Source of the DNA: Candidatus Melainabacteria bacterium
Lineage (GTDB): Bacteria; Cyanobacteriota; Vampirovibrionia; Obscuribacterales; Obscuribacteraceae
Reading direction: 5' to 3'
DNA length: 57,238 nucleotides
Assembly (NCBI GenBank): GCA_012965515.1
Contig: DTSE01000383.1
Span: 1-57,238 of the forward strand
Part shown: piece after piece, positions 15,817 through 23,781 of the stretch
Numbering within the stretch: the stretch's first letter is position 1
Layout: each line of letters starts with the position of its first letter
Position numbers and translations under genes: made by a program
The notes under the pieces: model-generated
Database searches by the model: none
What the model saw: the letters and a program-made list of their open reading frames with translations, nothing else
What the model was told of the DNA's origin: nothing

Positions 15817-17124
15817 CTAGGTTTTGTGTTTTGATTTACTCGATTTTTGTTTTTGCTGACCAGATTTCACAACTCGAAGGCAAGACTCAGTGATATGTGG
15901 TGCAGTGTCTTTTAAGTGAGTGATTTTTGAAAACGTGTTGCTAAGTTTGCTGCGCTGTCCAGACTCTTCTTGCACTAAATCCAGATTCGTTCCCGGTTTT
16001 TCATTGAAAGACATACTGCAGATCAATTTTGCCGGTACATTGTGACCAAGAAAGCCGCGATCAATTTCGGTGAAGTCAATCGTCTGGAGACGATGCTTCG
16101 CTAGTTTCAATGTTTCTTGAAAAGCCGCATCATCAGCGGCCGCTTCCTTCCTTTCTTCTGCGCTGTTTGCCGGACGGTTTCCCATTACCTGGCTGAGCAT
16201 GCCGCTTAGAGAATCCGCACACTCACCTAATCTGGTGTAACCTCCATGCACGATTTGCGAAAACGCTAAAGCTTTGTCGCGACGGGACATGTATAGCCTA
16301 ACTTTGGCAGTGCCCTTCGGATTGAAATAACGGCGAGCATAATGCTTTACCAATCCCGAATCGACGTCGGGGCAAATCATGGCAAATTCCGTGATGTACT
16401 GGCGATCGCGCAGAATCGGAATGGCACGAACCAGCAGCCTGCTTCCCATGCTGTGTGCCATCAGCCTGACTTTGATTGCGGAGTCCTCTTTGCACATTTC
16501 GTCAAGCGAACAGATCATGTCATTGAAGTGTTCTTGACTCCATTCAACGTTATTCTCATCGGATGAGTAAGCACGTAACTTTGCCGCCGATGGCCACGAA
16601 TACAAGATGGTCGGACGTTCTGCATTATAGGCAAGCCATGCTGCAGTATGAGCGGCTGAACGGAATGAGTTCTTGTAGCCATGAACAAAAACAAAGACAT
16701 TTTTGTCGGTTGTCAGCTCGCATTGCTCCTTCAATGAGCTGTAAAACTTATGGGCAATTTCTTCGTGTGTTTCACCTTCAATGAGTGAGTTTGAAATCAA
16801 TCCTTCAGACTTGTCTGATCCAACAGCCTGCCAGCCGATTCTCTGCAGAGCTTCCGTGACCGGCTTGTGATCTACGTTTTCAATCACGACTGTTGCCGTG
16901 CCGAGAAATGGATCATGTAAGCAATCACCAAGATACTTGCGATGTGGACCGAAAACGAAATTTGTTTGTTTTGGATTACCTGACAAGTTTCTGTCTGTAA
17001 GAAAGAAAATCGGCACACGCACATACTTCGCAATGGACTCTTCTGCGCATGCAGGTAGGCAGTGGAAGAAACAGAGCGCGATAGCGAAAAGAATTGGTGT
17101 CGCTCGTGAAAGCAAACTTTTCAT
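15817..17124 (-). CDS. Exported alpha/beta hydrolase, DUF900 family
   Basis: A 435-aa protein with a signal peptide (about residues 1-27, ending ...LPACAEE). It has the DUF900 (PF05990) signatures: NVFVFVHGYKNSF (oxyanion side), ILYSWPSAAKL, and the nucleophile elbow LMAHSMGSRLL, with Ser in HSMG. A catalytic Asp lies in the CPDVDSG region, and the His is likely in the GFLGHNVP segment. Function within the family is not established; lipid or ester hydrolysis is likely. The C-terminal 40 residues are Lys/Ser-rich. It is divergent from the formylglycine-generating-enzyme homologue. Confidence 0.82.
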   Translation of the reverse strand: MKSLLSRATPILFAIALCFFHCLPACAEESIAKYVRVPIFFLTDRNLSGNPKQTNFVFGPHRKYLGDCLHDPFLGTATVVIENVDHKPVTEALQRIGWQAVGSDKSEGLISNSLIEGETHEEIAHKFYSSLKEQCELTTDKNVFVFVHGYKNSFRSAAHTAAWLAYNAERPTILYSWPSAAKLRAYSSDENNVEWSQEHFNDMICSLDEMCKEDSAIKVRLMAHSMGSRLLVRAIPILRDRQYITEFAMICPDVDSGLVKHYARRYFNPKGTAKVRLYMSRRDKALAFSQIVHGGYTRLGECADSLSGMLSQVMGNRPANSAEERKEAAADDAAFQETLKLAKHRLQTIDFTEIDRGFLGHNVPAKLICSMSFNEKPGTNLDLVQEESGQRSKLSNTFSKITHLKDTAPHITESCLRVVKSGQQKQKSSKSKHKT

Positions 17125-17200
17125 GAAAGACCCGGTCTAGTGGAGCGTCTACAGTTTATCTTTCATGATTACATTCGAAATTAAGCTATCATAATACGCC

Positions 17201-18292
17201 ATGATGTTCAGAGAAACACTTTGGTATTCAGCCTTTGCGTACTTGTATGCAATTCTCTGGCTGTGCGTTTCGATTGGACCTTGCATCGCTGAGACAGCCT
17301 CAAAAGGCGAAACCGACTCAAGTTGTGAGATGGCGTTGATCCCTGGCGGCGAATTCGAAATGGGAGGAGTCGGCACGCTCTCCCGGCGTGATGAGTTTCC
17401 CGTTCACAAGGTCCGCGTAAAGTCATTTCTCATGGACCGAACTGAAGTCACAAATGGACAGTTCAAGGCGTTTGTTGACGCTACAGGCTATGTAACAACA
17501 GCAGAGCGTAAGCCTGATTGGCTCGAGTTGAAGAAACAGCTACCACCCAACTGGAAGCCGCCGCGAAAAGAACTTCGACCAGGTTCTCTTGTTTTCACGG
17601 CAACCAGAGGTCCGGTTTCACTGCGGGATTATTCTCAATGGTGGAAGTGGGTAGAGGGCGCTGACTGGCGACATCCCGAAGGTCCGTCCAGTTCGATAAT
17701 CGGCAAAGAAGAACATCCTGTCGTTCAAGTTTCCTGGGATGATGCGGCGGCCTACTGCAAGTGGGCAGGAAAACGCCTGCCCACTGAAGCAGAATGGGAG
17801 TATGCGGCACGCGGTGGAATGAAGGGCAAAGAGTATTCCTGGGGAAATAAAGCGCCTGAAGATAAAAAACCGCGCGCCAACCTCTGGCAGGGTGGTTTTC
17901 CCTTCGACAATAAAGGAACAGATAAGTATTTCACAACCGCGCCGGTAAAATCATTTTCTCCAAATGGGTACGGGCTATTCGATATGATTGGCAACGTCTG
18001 GGAATGGTGCTCCGATTGGTACAGAAGCGATTATTATTCGAAACTTGTCGATCGAATTACTGAAAATCCGCAAGGACCATCAGACAGTTTTGATCCCGAT
18101 GAGCCCGGCATTGACAAGCGCGTCAAACGTGGCGGTTCATTCCTTTGCTGCGAATCTTATTGCTCGAGCTATAGACCGTCTGCGCGCATGAAGAGCTCAC
18201 CGGATTCAGCGCAGAATCATCTCGGCTTTCGGTGCGTAAAAGACATAGAAACCAAGTCGTCTGCAAAAAATTCCGCTAGACAAGCAAATTAG
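17201..18292 (+). CDS. Formylglycine-generating enzyme (SUMF1/FGE) family protein, exported
   Basis: A 363-aa FGE-sulfatase domain protein (PF03781) with an N-terminal signal peptide or anchor (about residues 5-32). Domain signatures are IPGGEFEMGG, DRTEVTNGQFKAFVDATGY, HPVVQVSWDDAAAYCKWAGK, RLPTEAEWEYAARGG and GNVWEWCSDW. Near the end, Cys316 and Cys321 (LCCESYC) align with the copper-binding cysteine pair that defines true FGEs, which oxidise a sulfatase Cys to formylglycine. Many homologues lack this pair. No sulfatase is in the window. The ATG has no Shine-Dalgarno, and a CATAAT hexamer lies 5 nt before it, so a leaderless transcript is possible. Export of an FGE fits oxidising periplasmic chemistry (inference). 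Confidence 0.9.
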   Translation: MMFRETLWYSAFAYLYAILWLCVSIGPCIAETASKGETDSSCEMALIPGGEFEMGGVGTLSRRDEFPVHKVRVKSFLMDRTEVTNGQFKAFVDATGYVTTAERKPDWLELKKQLPPNWKPPRKELRPGSLVFTATRGPVSLRDYSQWWKWVEGADWRHPEGPSSSIIGKEEHPVVQVSWDDAAAYCKWAGKRLPTEAEWEYAARGGMKGKEYSWGNKAPEDKKPRANLWQGGFPFDNKGTDKYFTTAPVKSFSPNGYGLFDMIGNVWEWCSDWYRSDYYSKLVDRITENPQGPSDSFDPDEPGIDKRVKRGGSFLCCESYCSSYRPSARMKSSPDSAQNHLGFRCVKDIETKSSAKNSARQAN

Positions 18293-18365
18293 CTCATCAA
18301 CCTTGAGCCGTTTTCACCTAAATGATAATCTTCTTGACCCACGTTGTTTTTCTGAGGTCAAGCCA

Positions 18366-19064
18366 ATGCGCTCTTCCCTTACCATCGGTCTTTTGTGCAC
18401 CGCCGTTTTCAGCTTGCCGCTCACCGCATTTGCTGCAGGCACCGTAGATCATGGCGAAGCAGCCACCGCTGCTGATGCACAGGTAAAAATTTGGCAAGCA
18501 GAGGAGTGGGCGAAGACTCGTAATTCGCCTTGGCTTTCGAAGGATGACGCTGAGACAGACAAGAAAAAGCATACCGGTCCCGTGCGGTCGTTGATTAAGA
18601 GTGTTGCAAAAGGCACAGCCAAAGAGCTTGGAACAAGTGCATCGGATTTTGCAAAGGACATGGTTCTAGTCTTTTCTGTACAAGATATAGATCCTTATGA
18701 GAAAAAGGGACCGCCGAAAAACCGCACAGCCATTGTTCTTAAATGTAATATGGTTGATGGCAGCAGCTGCTTTCTGCGCCGTTTTCCGGACGGCAGCTAT
18801 GCGATTGAAGATGGTTTTGCTGACGGAACAGTCTTGATTCCACGTTTTGAAAGTAATGATTATCTTGTGAAATACCCCAATGGCACTCGCGGCCGAATGG
18901 TAAAGCATGGCGATGACGTCACAATCTTTCGCCCGGACAACACGACGACTACCGTAGAGAAAACAGCATCTGGCGGATTTACCGTGCGCAATACCAAGTT
19001 TGGCTATATGGGTGAAGCTCGACCGGATTCTACAGGTATCAATTACGAAACTGGTCAGTGGTAG
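18366..19064 (+). CDS. Exported hypothetical protein with strand-rich repeat domain
   Basis: A 232-aa protein with a clear signal peptide (MRSSLTIGLLCTAVFSLPLT, cleavage near AFAAG). The start at 18366 was chosen because GAGGT lies upstream and the signal peptide begins exactly there. Residues about 40-100 are helical and charged. The C-terminal half is a run of short strands with [FY]..G.[ST] spacing (FPDGSYAIEDGFADGTVLI, YPNGTRGRMVKHGDDV), reminiscent of MORN/YD-like beta repeats. It lies between the FGE homologue and the 679-aa protein on the same strand. Function unknown. Confidence 0.7.
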   Translation: MRSSLTIGLLCTAVFSLPLTAFAAGTVDHGEAATAADAQVKIWQAEEWAKTRNSPWLSKDDAETDKKKHTGPVRSLIKSVAKGTAKELGTSASDFAKDMVLVFSVQDIDPYEKKGPPKNRTAIVLKCNMVDGSSCFLRRFPDGSYAIEDGFADGTVLIPRFESNDYLVKYPNGTRGRMVKHGDDVTIFRPDNTTTTVEKTASGGFTVRNTKFGYMGEARPDSTGINYETGQW

Positions 19065-19200
19065 GTTCACGTCAGGCAGAAACGATTTAACTGCGACCTT
19101 TCTGACTCACCTGAGCATTTATTGCCCGCCTTTGTCCAATTTTCAGGGACTACGTATATATCCCACTGGAACGGCCAGGCATAGTTAGAGAGGGATAGAG

Positions 19201-21240
19201 ATGGCTCCGCAATTCGAGCTAGTAGATCCTCGTGGGCAAAATTATGACTTGCAGCCCAGTGCCTATAATAATGGACTGGTCGCGCAAGTCTTCGACGGCA
19301 GACAACCTCTTTGGGAACGAAACACACGTGCAGCCGGCTATGAAAATCAGCCGCAGTACTATCAATTTGATGGTTCATCGCGCGACGCACGTTTGGAAAG
19401 ACCAAATGATTATCGCAATCCGCAGAGCTTCGATAATCCATTTAAGCACCTGCAGAATGCACATGAAAGGGCATCTTCATATGGTGCACAATCCGCATTT
19501 CACGATTACCAGTCGGCAATTGTCGCGGCCGATAGAATTGATCAACGTCAAGTTTCTCGCGATATGCAAAACAACGATCGCGCGATTGAAGACAACTCAG
19601 CGCGTTTGATGCGTGCAGGTCGTATGGGAGCGTCGCGAGAACAAATAAGAGCGATTCAAGATGAAAGAATCGAATTGGAAAGAGAAAAACAGTTTCTCGA
19701 CAACCTGCGCATGGCGCCAGTTTACGCCCGTGCTAATGCTGCATTCTGCTTCATTGCCAAAGGAAACGATCAGCTCTTTGGCATGGGCCAACATCTGCTT
19801 AGACAAGCGCTTCAAATCAATCCGGAGATCGAATGGAATTACTATTTCAACGAACACCGCAATCGCGCATATACCGAACGCAATCGCCGCATGGCTGAAG
19901 CACAGCGCCGTCAGCCACCCGGCTATCAACCATTGCCACCGCTGCAATCGAACCCGTACGAAATGCAGGATGCCGGCGACCACCAGCCGCAGACAAGACA
20001 GTCAGTGAGTCCACAGAGACCTCCGGAAAGGCAAAATCGTTCGCTTCCCCAAAGACCTCCTGAAAGACAGAATCCGCCGAATTCGCAAAGACCGCCGGAA
20101 AGCCAAATTCCGCAGAATCCACAGAAACCGGCGGACCAGCAACCACAAAATCCGCAAAGACCACCTGAGCAAACTTCTTCAGCTCAAAGGCCTCCTGAAA
20201 AAACTCCCGCGAATAATCCAAGTGAAACGCAACAATCGGTCAAACCGTTTGATACCGCGTTGCTTGCACCTTCCAAAGACTTGTATAGCCCAGCTGGACC
20301 GCCCGGATTGGGCGAGTCGACGCCGGGAGAAACGTTCAGTTCCGAAAAGGACGGTAAAGGTGGCTGGGACATCGACTGGCGCGAACTTGTGAGCAAGAAG
20401 ACCGATTCACAAGGAAATACGGTTTACAGTTACAAGGGAGAAATTGATGACAATACTGGCTGGTTGCTCGGTCTAGATGGTGACACCAATTTTAGTGCCG
20501 AGGAAACATTGAGTGCTGCCGGACAGCTGCTCAAGCGAGTGATGAAATACGACGGCAGCCTCACATACAAGGTGAAGACCGACAATGGTCCTAGAGAAAT
20601 CAAAGACGTGCACAAGATTACGACAACCTTCAATGAGGCAACGAAGAAATTTGATACCGAAATCGAAAGCACTGATGGCGCTATTTATAAAGCAGAAACC
20701 GATCTCACCGGCAAAGTGACAAAATTCTCTGAAGTACAAACCAAAGTCAACGGCGAGGCCCCTGGTCTCATACAGGCCAATGTCAGTAATTTTTCCCATA
20801 GTGGAGATACCTTCCATGTGGCGCGACCGATTGGCATCGGAGGAGCTATTCCTGGGTGGGCAGGTGGTGACAATGACGTTCTCGATCATCGCACCGCACA
20901 AGTAACACGTGCTTCCAACGGCAATGTCACTTACAAGTATGAAGGGGAGATCGAAGACAGCTCCGGCTGGACGCTGGGCATGAACGGCGATACAAACTTC
21001 AGCGCGCAAGAGATACTCGATAGTAATAACAACTTGGTGAGCAGTTACATCGAATATGCCTCCAGTAAAGATATGAAATTCCTCGGAGTAGGCGGACAAC
21101 CAGTCTCGATCTCAGATGTTGTTGAAGTACGAACCGGTCGTGAAGCCGATGGCAATTTCGCCAGCACAGTTAAGGACTCGAAAGGAACGGTGTGGACCAT
21201 CAAGTTCAAGGCAGACGGTACGGTAACTGAAGTCAAGTAA
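19201..21240 (+). CDS. Large modular protein with Pro/Gln-rich linker and a duplicated C-terminal domain
   Basis: A 679-aa protein with no recognised family. Residues 1-250 are Asn/Gln/Arg-rich and helical. Residues about 255-345 are a low-complexity linker of 9-12-residue units around QRPPE[RKS]Q. Two copies of a beta-rich domain follow, at about 385-520 and 560-679. The copies share a Y.Y.GEI[DE]D..GW.LG..GDTNFSA[EQ]E core and end with an I.[DS]V...T segment. No signal peptide is visible, so export would need another route. The ATG at 19201 has a GAGGGATAG ribosome site. The structure looks like a scaffold or surface-type protein (inference). Confidence 0.75.
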   Translation: MAPQFELVDPRGQNYDLQPSAYNNGLVAQVFDGRQPLWERNTRAAGYENQPQYYQFDGSSRDARLERPNDYRNPQSFDNPFKHLQNAHERASSYGAQSAFHDYQSAIVAADRIDQRQVSRDMQNNDRAIEDNSARLMRAGRMGASREQIRAIQDERIELEREKQFLDNLRMAPVYARANAAFCFIAKGNDQLFGMGQHLLRQALQINPEIEWNYYFNEHRNRAYTERNRRMAEAQRRQPPGYQPLPPLQSNPYEMQDAGDHQPQTRQSVSPQRPPERQNRSLPQRPPERQNPPNSQRPPESQIPQNPQKPADQQPQNPQRPPEQTSSAQRPPEKTPANNPSETQQSVKPFDTALLAPSKDLYSPAGPPGLGESTPGETFSSEKDGKGGWDIDWRELVSKKTDSQGNTVYSYKGEIDDNTGWLLGLDGDTNFSAEETLSAAGQLLKRVMKYDGSLTYKVKTDNGPREIKDVHKITTTFNEATKKFDTEIESTDGAIYKAETDLTGKVTKFSEVQTKVNGEAPGLIQANVSNFSHSGDTFHVARPIGIGGAIPGWAGGDNDVLDHRTAQVTRASNGNVTYKYEGEIEDSSGWTLGMNGDTNFSAQEILDSNNNLVSSYIEYASSKDMKFLGVGGQPVSISDVVEVRTGREADGNFASTVKDSKGTVWTIKFKADGTVTEVK

Positions 21241-21277
21241 CAGTCCAAGAAGAGTACAAAGTACAAGGATCTCGATT

Positions 21278-21376
21278 ATGATTAATCTCTGGATACCAAG
21301 CCTTTTGTTGTGTATTGCGTTTTACATCGTCTTGAAAGTGACAATGGATGTCTTGCTCAGCAAAGAAGCCAGTTGA
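21278..21376 (+). CDS. 32-aa single-pass membrane microprotein
   Basis: A short ORF with an AAGGA ribosome site 8 nt before its ATG. It encodes one hydrophobic helix (LWIPSLLLCIAFYIVLKV) and a short charged tail. It lies 37 bp after the 679-aa gene and 18 bp before the next gene on the same strand, so it fits an operon position. No homology can be judged at this length. Confidence 0.45.
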   Translation: MINLWIPSLLLCIAFYIVLKVTMDVLLSKEAS

Positions 21377-21394
21377 GAAACATAGAGCAAGTCA

Positions 21395-22096
21395 GTGGCA
21401 ACAAAAACTAAGTCCGGAGAGCTGAACGCGAGAGCTCTGGCTCGGCACAGAAAGAGATTTCTGCGCTTTTTCCCCAGGGCTTTCAAAGATCAGCGTTACA
21501 TAGACTGGGAAGTTACATACAAAATGACCGCTCACAACTTGTGGGAGGAACTGCTTAGCCAAGACAAGTTCAAGGCGCTTCTTCGCAGCCGTGACTATGA
21601 AGAAATTGCCAGCCGTGCATTGAGAGTCGAGGCGAAAACGAATTTCTTGTTTTCGTTTGAAAAAATGGCATTGCGTGATGGCGTCAAAACGCGAGAAGGA
21701 GCGCGCTCTTTTTCTGAAGGGTTGTATCAGCTTTTGCATGAGCGAGATCCCCTAAAAGAGCGATTTGTTCAATGGATCGTCTCAGTTGCAGAACTGCCGC
21801 GCATAAAATCGCGCGTTCTTTCATGGCCCGTCGTTACTCTTTTTCCATTTATCGCTCAGCCATGGAATCACATAATTATGAAACCCACTGCTATGCGAAA
21901 TGCGGCAGATGAACTGGGTTATGACCTTGACTATTCTTCCAAGCCAAACTTTGGTACGTATGAACGACTCCTGCATCTCTCGGATTTGATCAAGAAAGAT
22001 ATTGCTGATCTAAAGCCGAAAGATCACATGGATACCCAGGCTTTTCTCTGGGTGATTGGTTCTTCGGAGTACGAACATCTCAGTCCTGAAGACTAG
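21395..22096 (+). CDS. Hypothetical protein, 233 aa
   Basis: A soluble, helix-rich protein with a basic N terminus (ARHRKRFLRFFPRAF) and conserved-looking blocks: YIDWEVTYKMTAHNLWEELL, PVVTLFPFIAQPWNHIIMKP and FLWVIGSSEY. The composition is that of a real folded protein, and the frame is long for this spacing. It starts with GTG at 21395 and no strong ribosome site. The central VVTLFPFIAQP-HIIMKPTAMR segment suggests a nucleic-acid- or nucleotide-handling fold, but I cannot name a family. It ends convergently with the ROK gene across two palindromic repeats. Confidence 0.65.
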   Translation: MATKTKSGELNARALARHRKRFLRFFPRAFKDQRYIDWEVTYKMTAHNLWEELLSQDKFKALLRSRDYEEIASRALRVEAKTNFLFSFEKMALRDGVKTREGARSFSEGLYQLLHERDPLKERFVQWIVSVAELPRIKSRVLSWPVVTLFPFIAQPWNHIIMKPTAMRNAADELGYDLDYSSKPNFGTYERLLHLSDLIKKDIADLKPKDHMDTQAFLWVIGSSEYEHLSPED

Positions 22097-22117
22097 AAAA
22101 AGTGTTCATGATTGCAG

Positions 22118-22173
22118 GGTCGACTGATGGCATCAACCTCTCCAATATGCGGTCGACGCATGGCGTCGAACCT
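22118..22173. repeat. Two direct copies of a palindromic element in a convergent gap
   Basis: Copy 1 (22118-22139) and copy 2 (22151-22173) both start GGTCGAC and end AACCT. Each is nearly self-complementary around an ATGGC core, so each can form a hairpin. They may act as tandem bidirectional terminators or be a REP-like element. Confidence 0.5.
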
Positions 22174-22206
22174 ACATCAGAGCCATCGCGCAATACAATA
22201 AAATCT

Positions 22207-23106
22207 CTAGAGTAAGCGCCATTTCTTGTCGTGCTCGAGCGTTTCATGCGCAGTGCTGGGCATGTCCTCAACGCCAAAGAGCCTGAAGCCACCTCGAAAA
22301 GCGGTTTGATTGTGACCGCGCCTGACACCGGGAGGCAGCGCTCCTAGAACCTTGGCATTACCTCCACCGACCACGATGTAGTCAGCGTTGAATGATTTGA
22401 TGGCGCTGTTGATAAATGCCCAGGCAATCTTGCGCCACTTCTTGCGCCCAAGCTTTTTAAGTGCTCTTCTGCCCAGCATCTCGCCGGACGTGGCTTTGTC
22501 GTTCCAGCGAACATTGCCGAGTTCGAGAGATATGACCGTACTATGACAGATTAGAGTGGAACCCAGACCCGTGCCAAAACCGAGAAAGAGCATACGACCG
22601 CCTTCATAACTTCCGAGTGCTTGCATGGCGGCGTCATTCATGATTTTTACGGGCATGCCCAGCGCTGCTTGAAAATCGAAGGCAACCCAACCGGGTCCTA
22701 GGTTTCCAGGTTCAGAGAGCGGCCCGTTGGGACCTGTAAGACCTGGATACCCGATGGATACACAATTGTAATCCCAATCGGATGTGTGTTTTTGCACTTG
22801 CTCTATAAAATCGCTCGGCGTCATCTCCTTTGATGATGGAAACTTGCGAGTTTCGGTCTGTCCATTCAAAAGCATTTTCACGTTCGTGCCGCCAATATCA
22901 ATTGCCAGGACGCGCCTTGCTTCCAAGTCATTAGCTGTCACGGACTTGGTCATGTGCAGCACGTTCTTTGACTCAGCTTTGTGCTTGACTCGCAAGGCTG
23001 CTGAGGGTTTTGTTTTGGACTTCCTGGTTGTTCTCTTGCCGGACGACGAATTATTATTTGTTCTTCCTGATGTCTTCGGTACAGACTTGGGATTTCTCTT
23101 GGGCAT
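22207..23106 (-). CDS. ROK family kinase, polyphosphate-glucokinase-like, with basic N-terminal extension
   Basis: A 299-aa sugar-kinase-fold protein. The ATPase phosphate-1 motif is LAIDIGGTNVKML (from about residue 68). VSIGYPGLTGP, IMNDAAMQALGSYEGG (catalytic Asp), LFLGFGTGLGS (phosphate-2) and IVVGGGNAKVL (adenosine) follow. This pattern matches ROK proteins often annotated as polyphosphate glucokinase, which phosphorylate glucose from polyphosphate or ATP. The donor cannot be read from sequence. The first ~60 residues are Lys/Arg/Ser/Thr-rich and probably disordered; AAGGAA about 9 nt before the ATG at 23106 supports this long form over an internal start. A basic tail could bind polyphosphate or nucleic acid (inference). 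Confidence 0.85.
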   Translation of the reverse strand: MPKRNPKSVPKTSGRTNNNSSSGKRTTRKSKTKPSAALRVKHKAESKNVLHMTKSVTANDLEARRVLAIDIGGTNVKMLLNGQTETRKFPSSKEMTPSDFIEQVQKHTSDWDYNCVSIGYPGLTGPNGPLSEPGNLGPGWVAFDFQAALGMPVKIMNDAAMQALGSYEGGRMLFLGFGTGLGSTLICHSTVISLELGNVRWNDKATSGEMLGRRALKKLGRKKWRKIAWAFINSAIKSFNADYIVVGGGNAKVLGALPPGVRRGHNQTAFRGGFRLFGVEDMPSTAHETLEHDKKWRLL

Positions 23107-23175
23107 GTCAAAGTTTCCTTACCGAGTGATTTAACACTGGCAGGATGACTGCGCAAAACCGATCTAGTTCCCGCG

Positions 23176-23397
23176 TTAGATATTTGCTGTTCTCAGTGGT
23201 CGGTCGCTGAAAAAATCGCCCATGCACTCATTGTGTCCGCAGTCGCAAGCAAGCTCGAAAGCTCCTCTATTATCGGAGCCTTTACACTTTGGACAGCAAA
23301 AACCCTCAGAGGTCGCCTGGCAATGGCAGCCGACATGACCACAGTCGTTTGGTGATTTTGCTTCAAACGTTTCATCTTCATAAGGAGGATTGTTCAT
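23176..23397 (-). CDS. Cysteine-rich metallothionein-like protein, second copy
   Basis: A 73-aa protein with nine cysteines: CGHVGCHC, then FCCPKCKG, then CDCGHNEC. It shares the CGH.GC.C and CGH.[EC]C logic of the 53-aa protein at 12810-12971, but with the blocks in a different order and a zinc-ribbon-like CCPKC in the middle. Metal binding is very likely. GGAGG lies 8 nt before the ATG, inside the end of the preceding gene, so the two genes are translationally close. It is followed by the ROK gene on the same strand. Confidence 0.7.
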   Translation of the reverse strand: MNNPPYEDETFEAKSPNDCGHVGCHCQATSEGFCCPKCKGSDNRGAFELACDCGHNECMGDFFSDRPLRTANI

Positions 23398-23399
23398 CT

Positions 23400-23690
23400 T
23401 TAGCGCCTCCGATTCTTATGCTCTTTGTACTTCTCCTTGGCCGCATGCATACCCAATCTAGTACCCGCGCCTGTCGCTGCACCGCCTGCCACACTGTTTC
23501 CCATAATGACAGCGCCAGCGCCGCCTGTCACAGCTCCAACCCCGCCAATGAGAAGGATCTTCTTCAGTTTCTTATGCCGCTGAAAGAAGCCTGGGCGATC
23601 ATCATTTGAGTCTCTGCCAAAGGCTCCTGGAGCGCTGTAGCCGACAAGCATTATCATGCAGCATGCCAATGTCATTGATTTGCGCAACAT
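23400..23690 (-). CDS. Small exported glycine-zipper protein
   Basis: A 96-aa protein with a signal peptide (about residues 1-25). A second hydrophobic glycine-zipper stretch follows (LLIGGVGAVTGGAGAVIMGNSVAGGAATGAGTRLG, GxxxG spacing). The tail is strongly basic (KEKYKEHKNRRR). Glycine-zipper proteins of this type insert in or associate with the envelope; the role is unknown. The start has GAGGAA upstream. It ends 2 bp before the cysteine-rich gene, implying cotranscription. Confidence 0.7.
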   Translation of the reverse strand: MLRKSMTLACCMIMLVGYSAPGAFGRDSNDDRPGFFQRHKKLKKILLIGGVGAVTGGAGAVIMGNSVAGGAATGAGTRLGMHAAKEKYKEHKNRRR

Positions 23691-23781
23691 AGTCGATTCC
23701 TCTCAAACCCACGCTGTTGCCACGCATTTACGACCAGTGAAAACTTTATCGGTTCCCAAATGTGCAGGTTTGATAAGCGTT

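Noticed and set aside
20030..20230. CRISPR-like spaced repeats
   Set aside because: The repeated units are in-frame QRPPE-type codons of the 679-aa protein with irregular spacing and no palindromic repeat.
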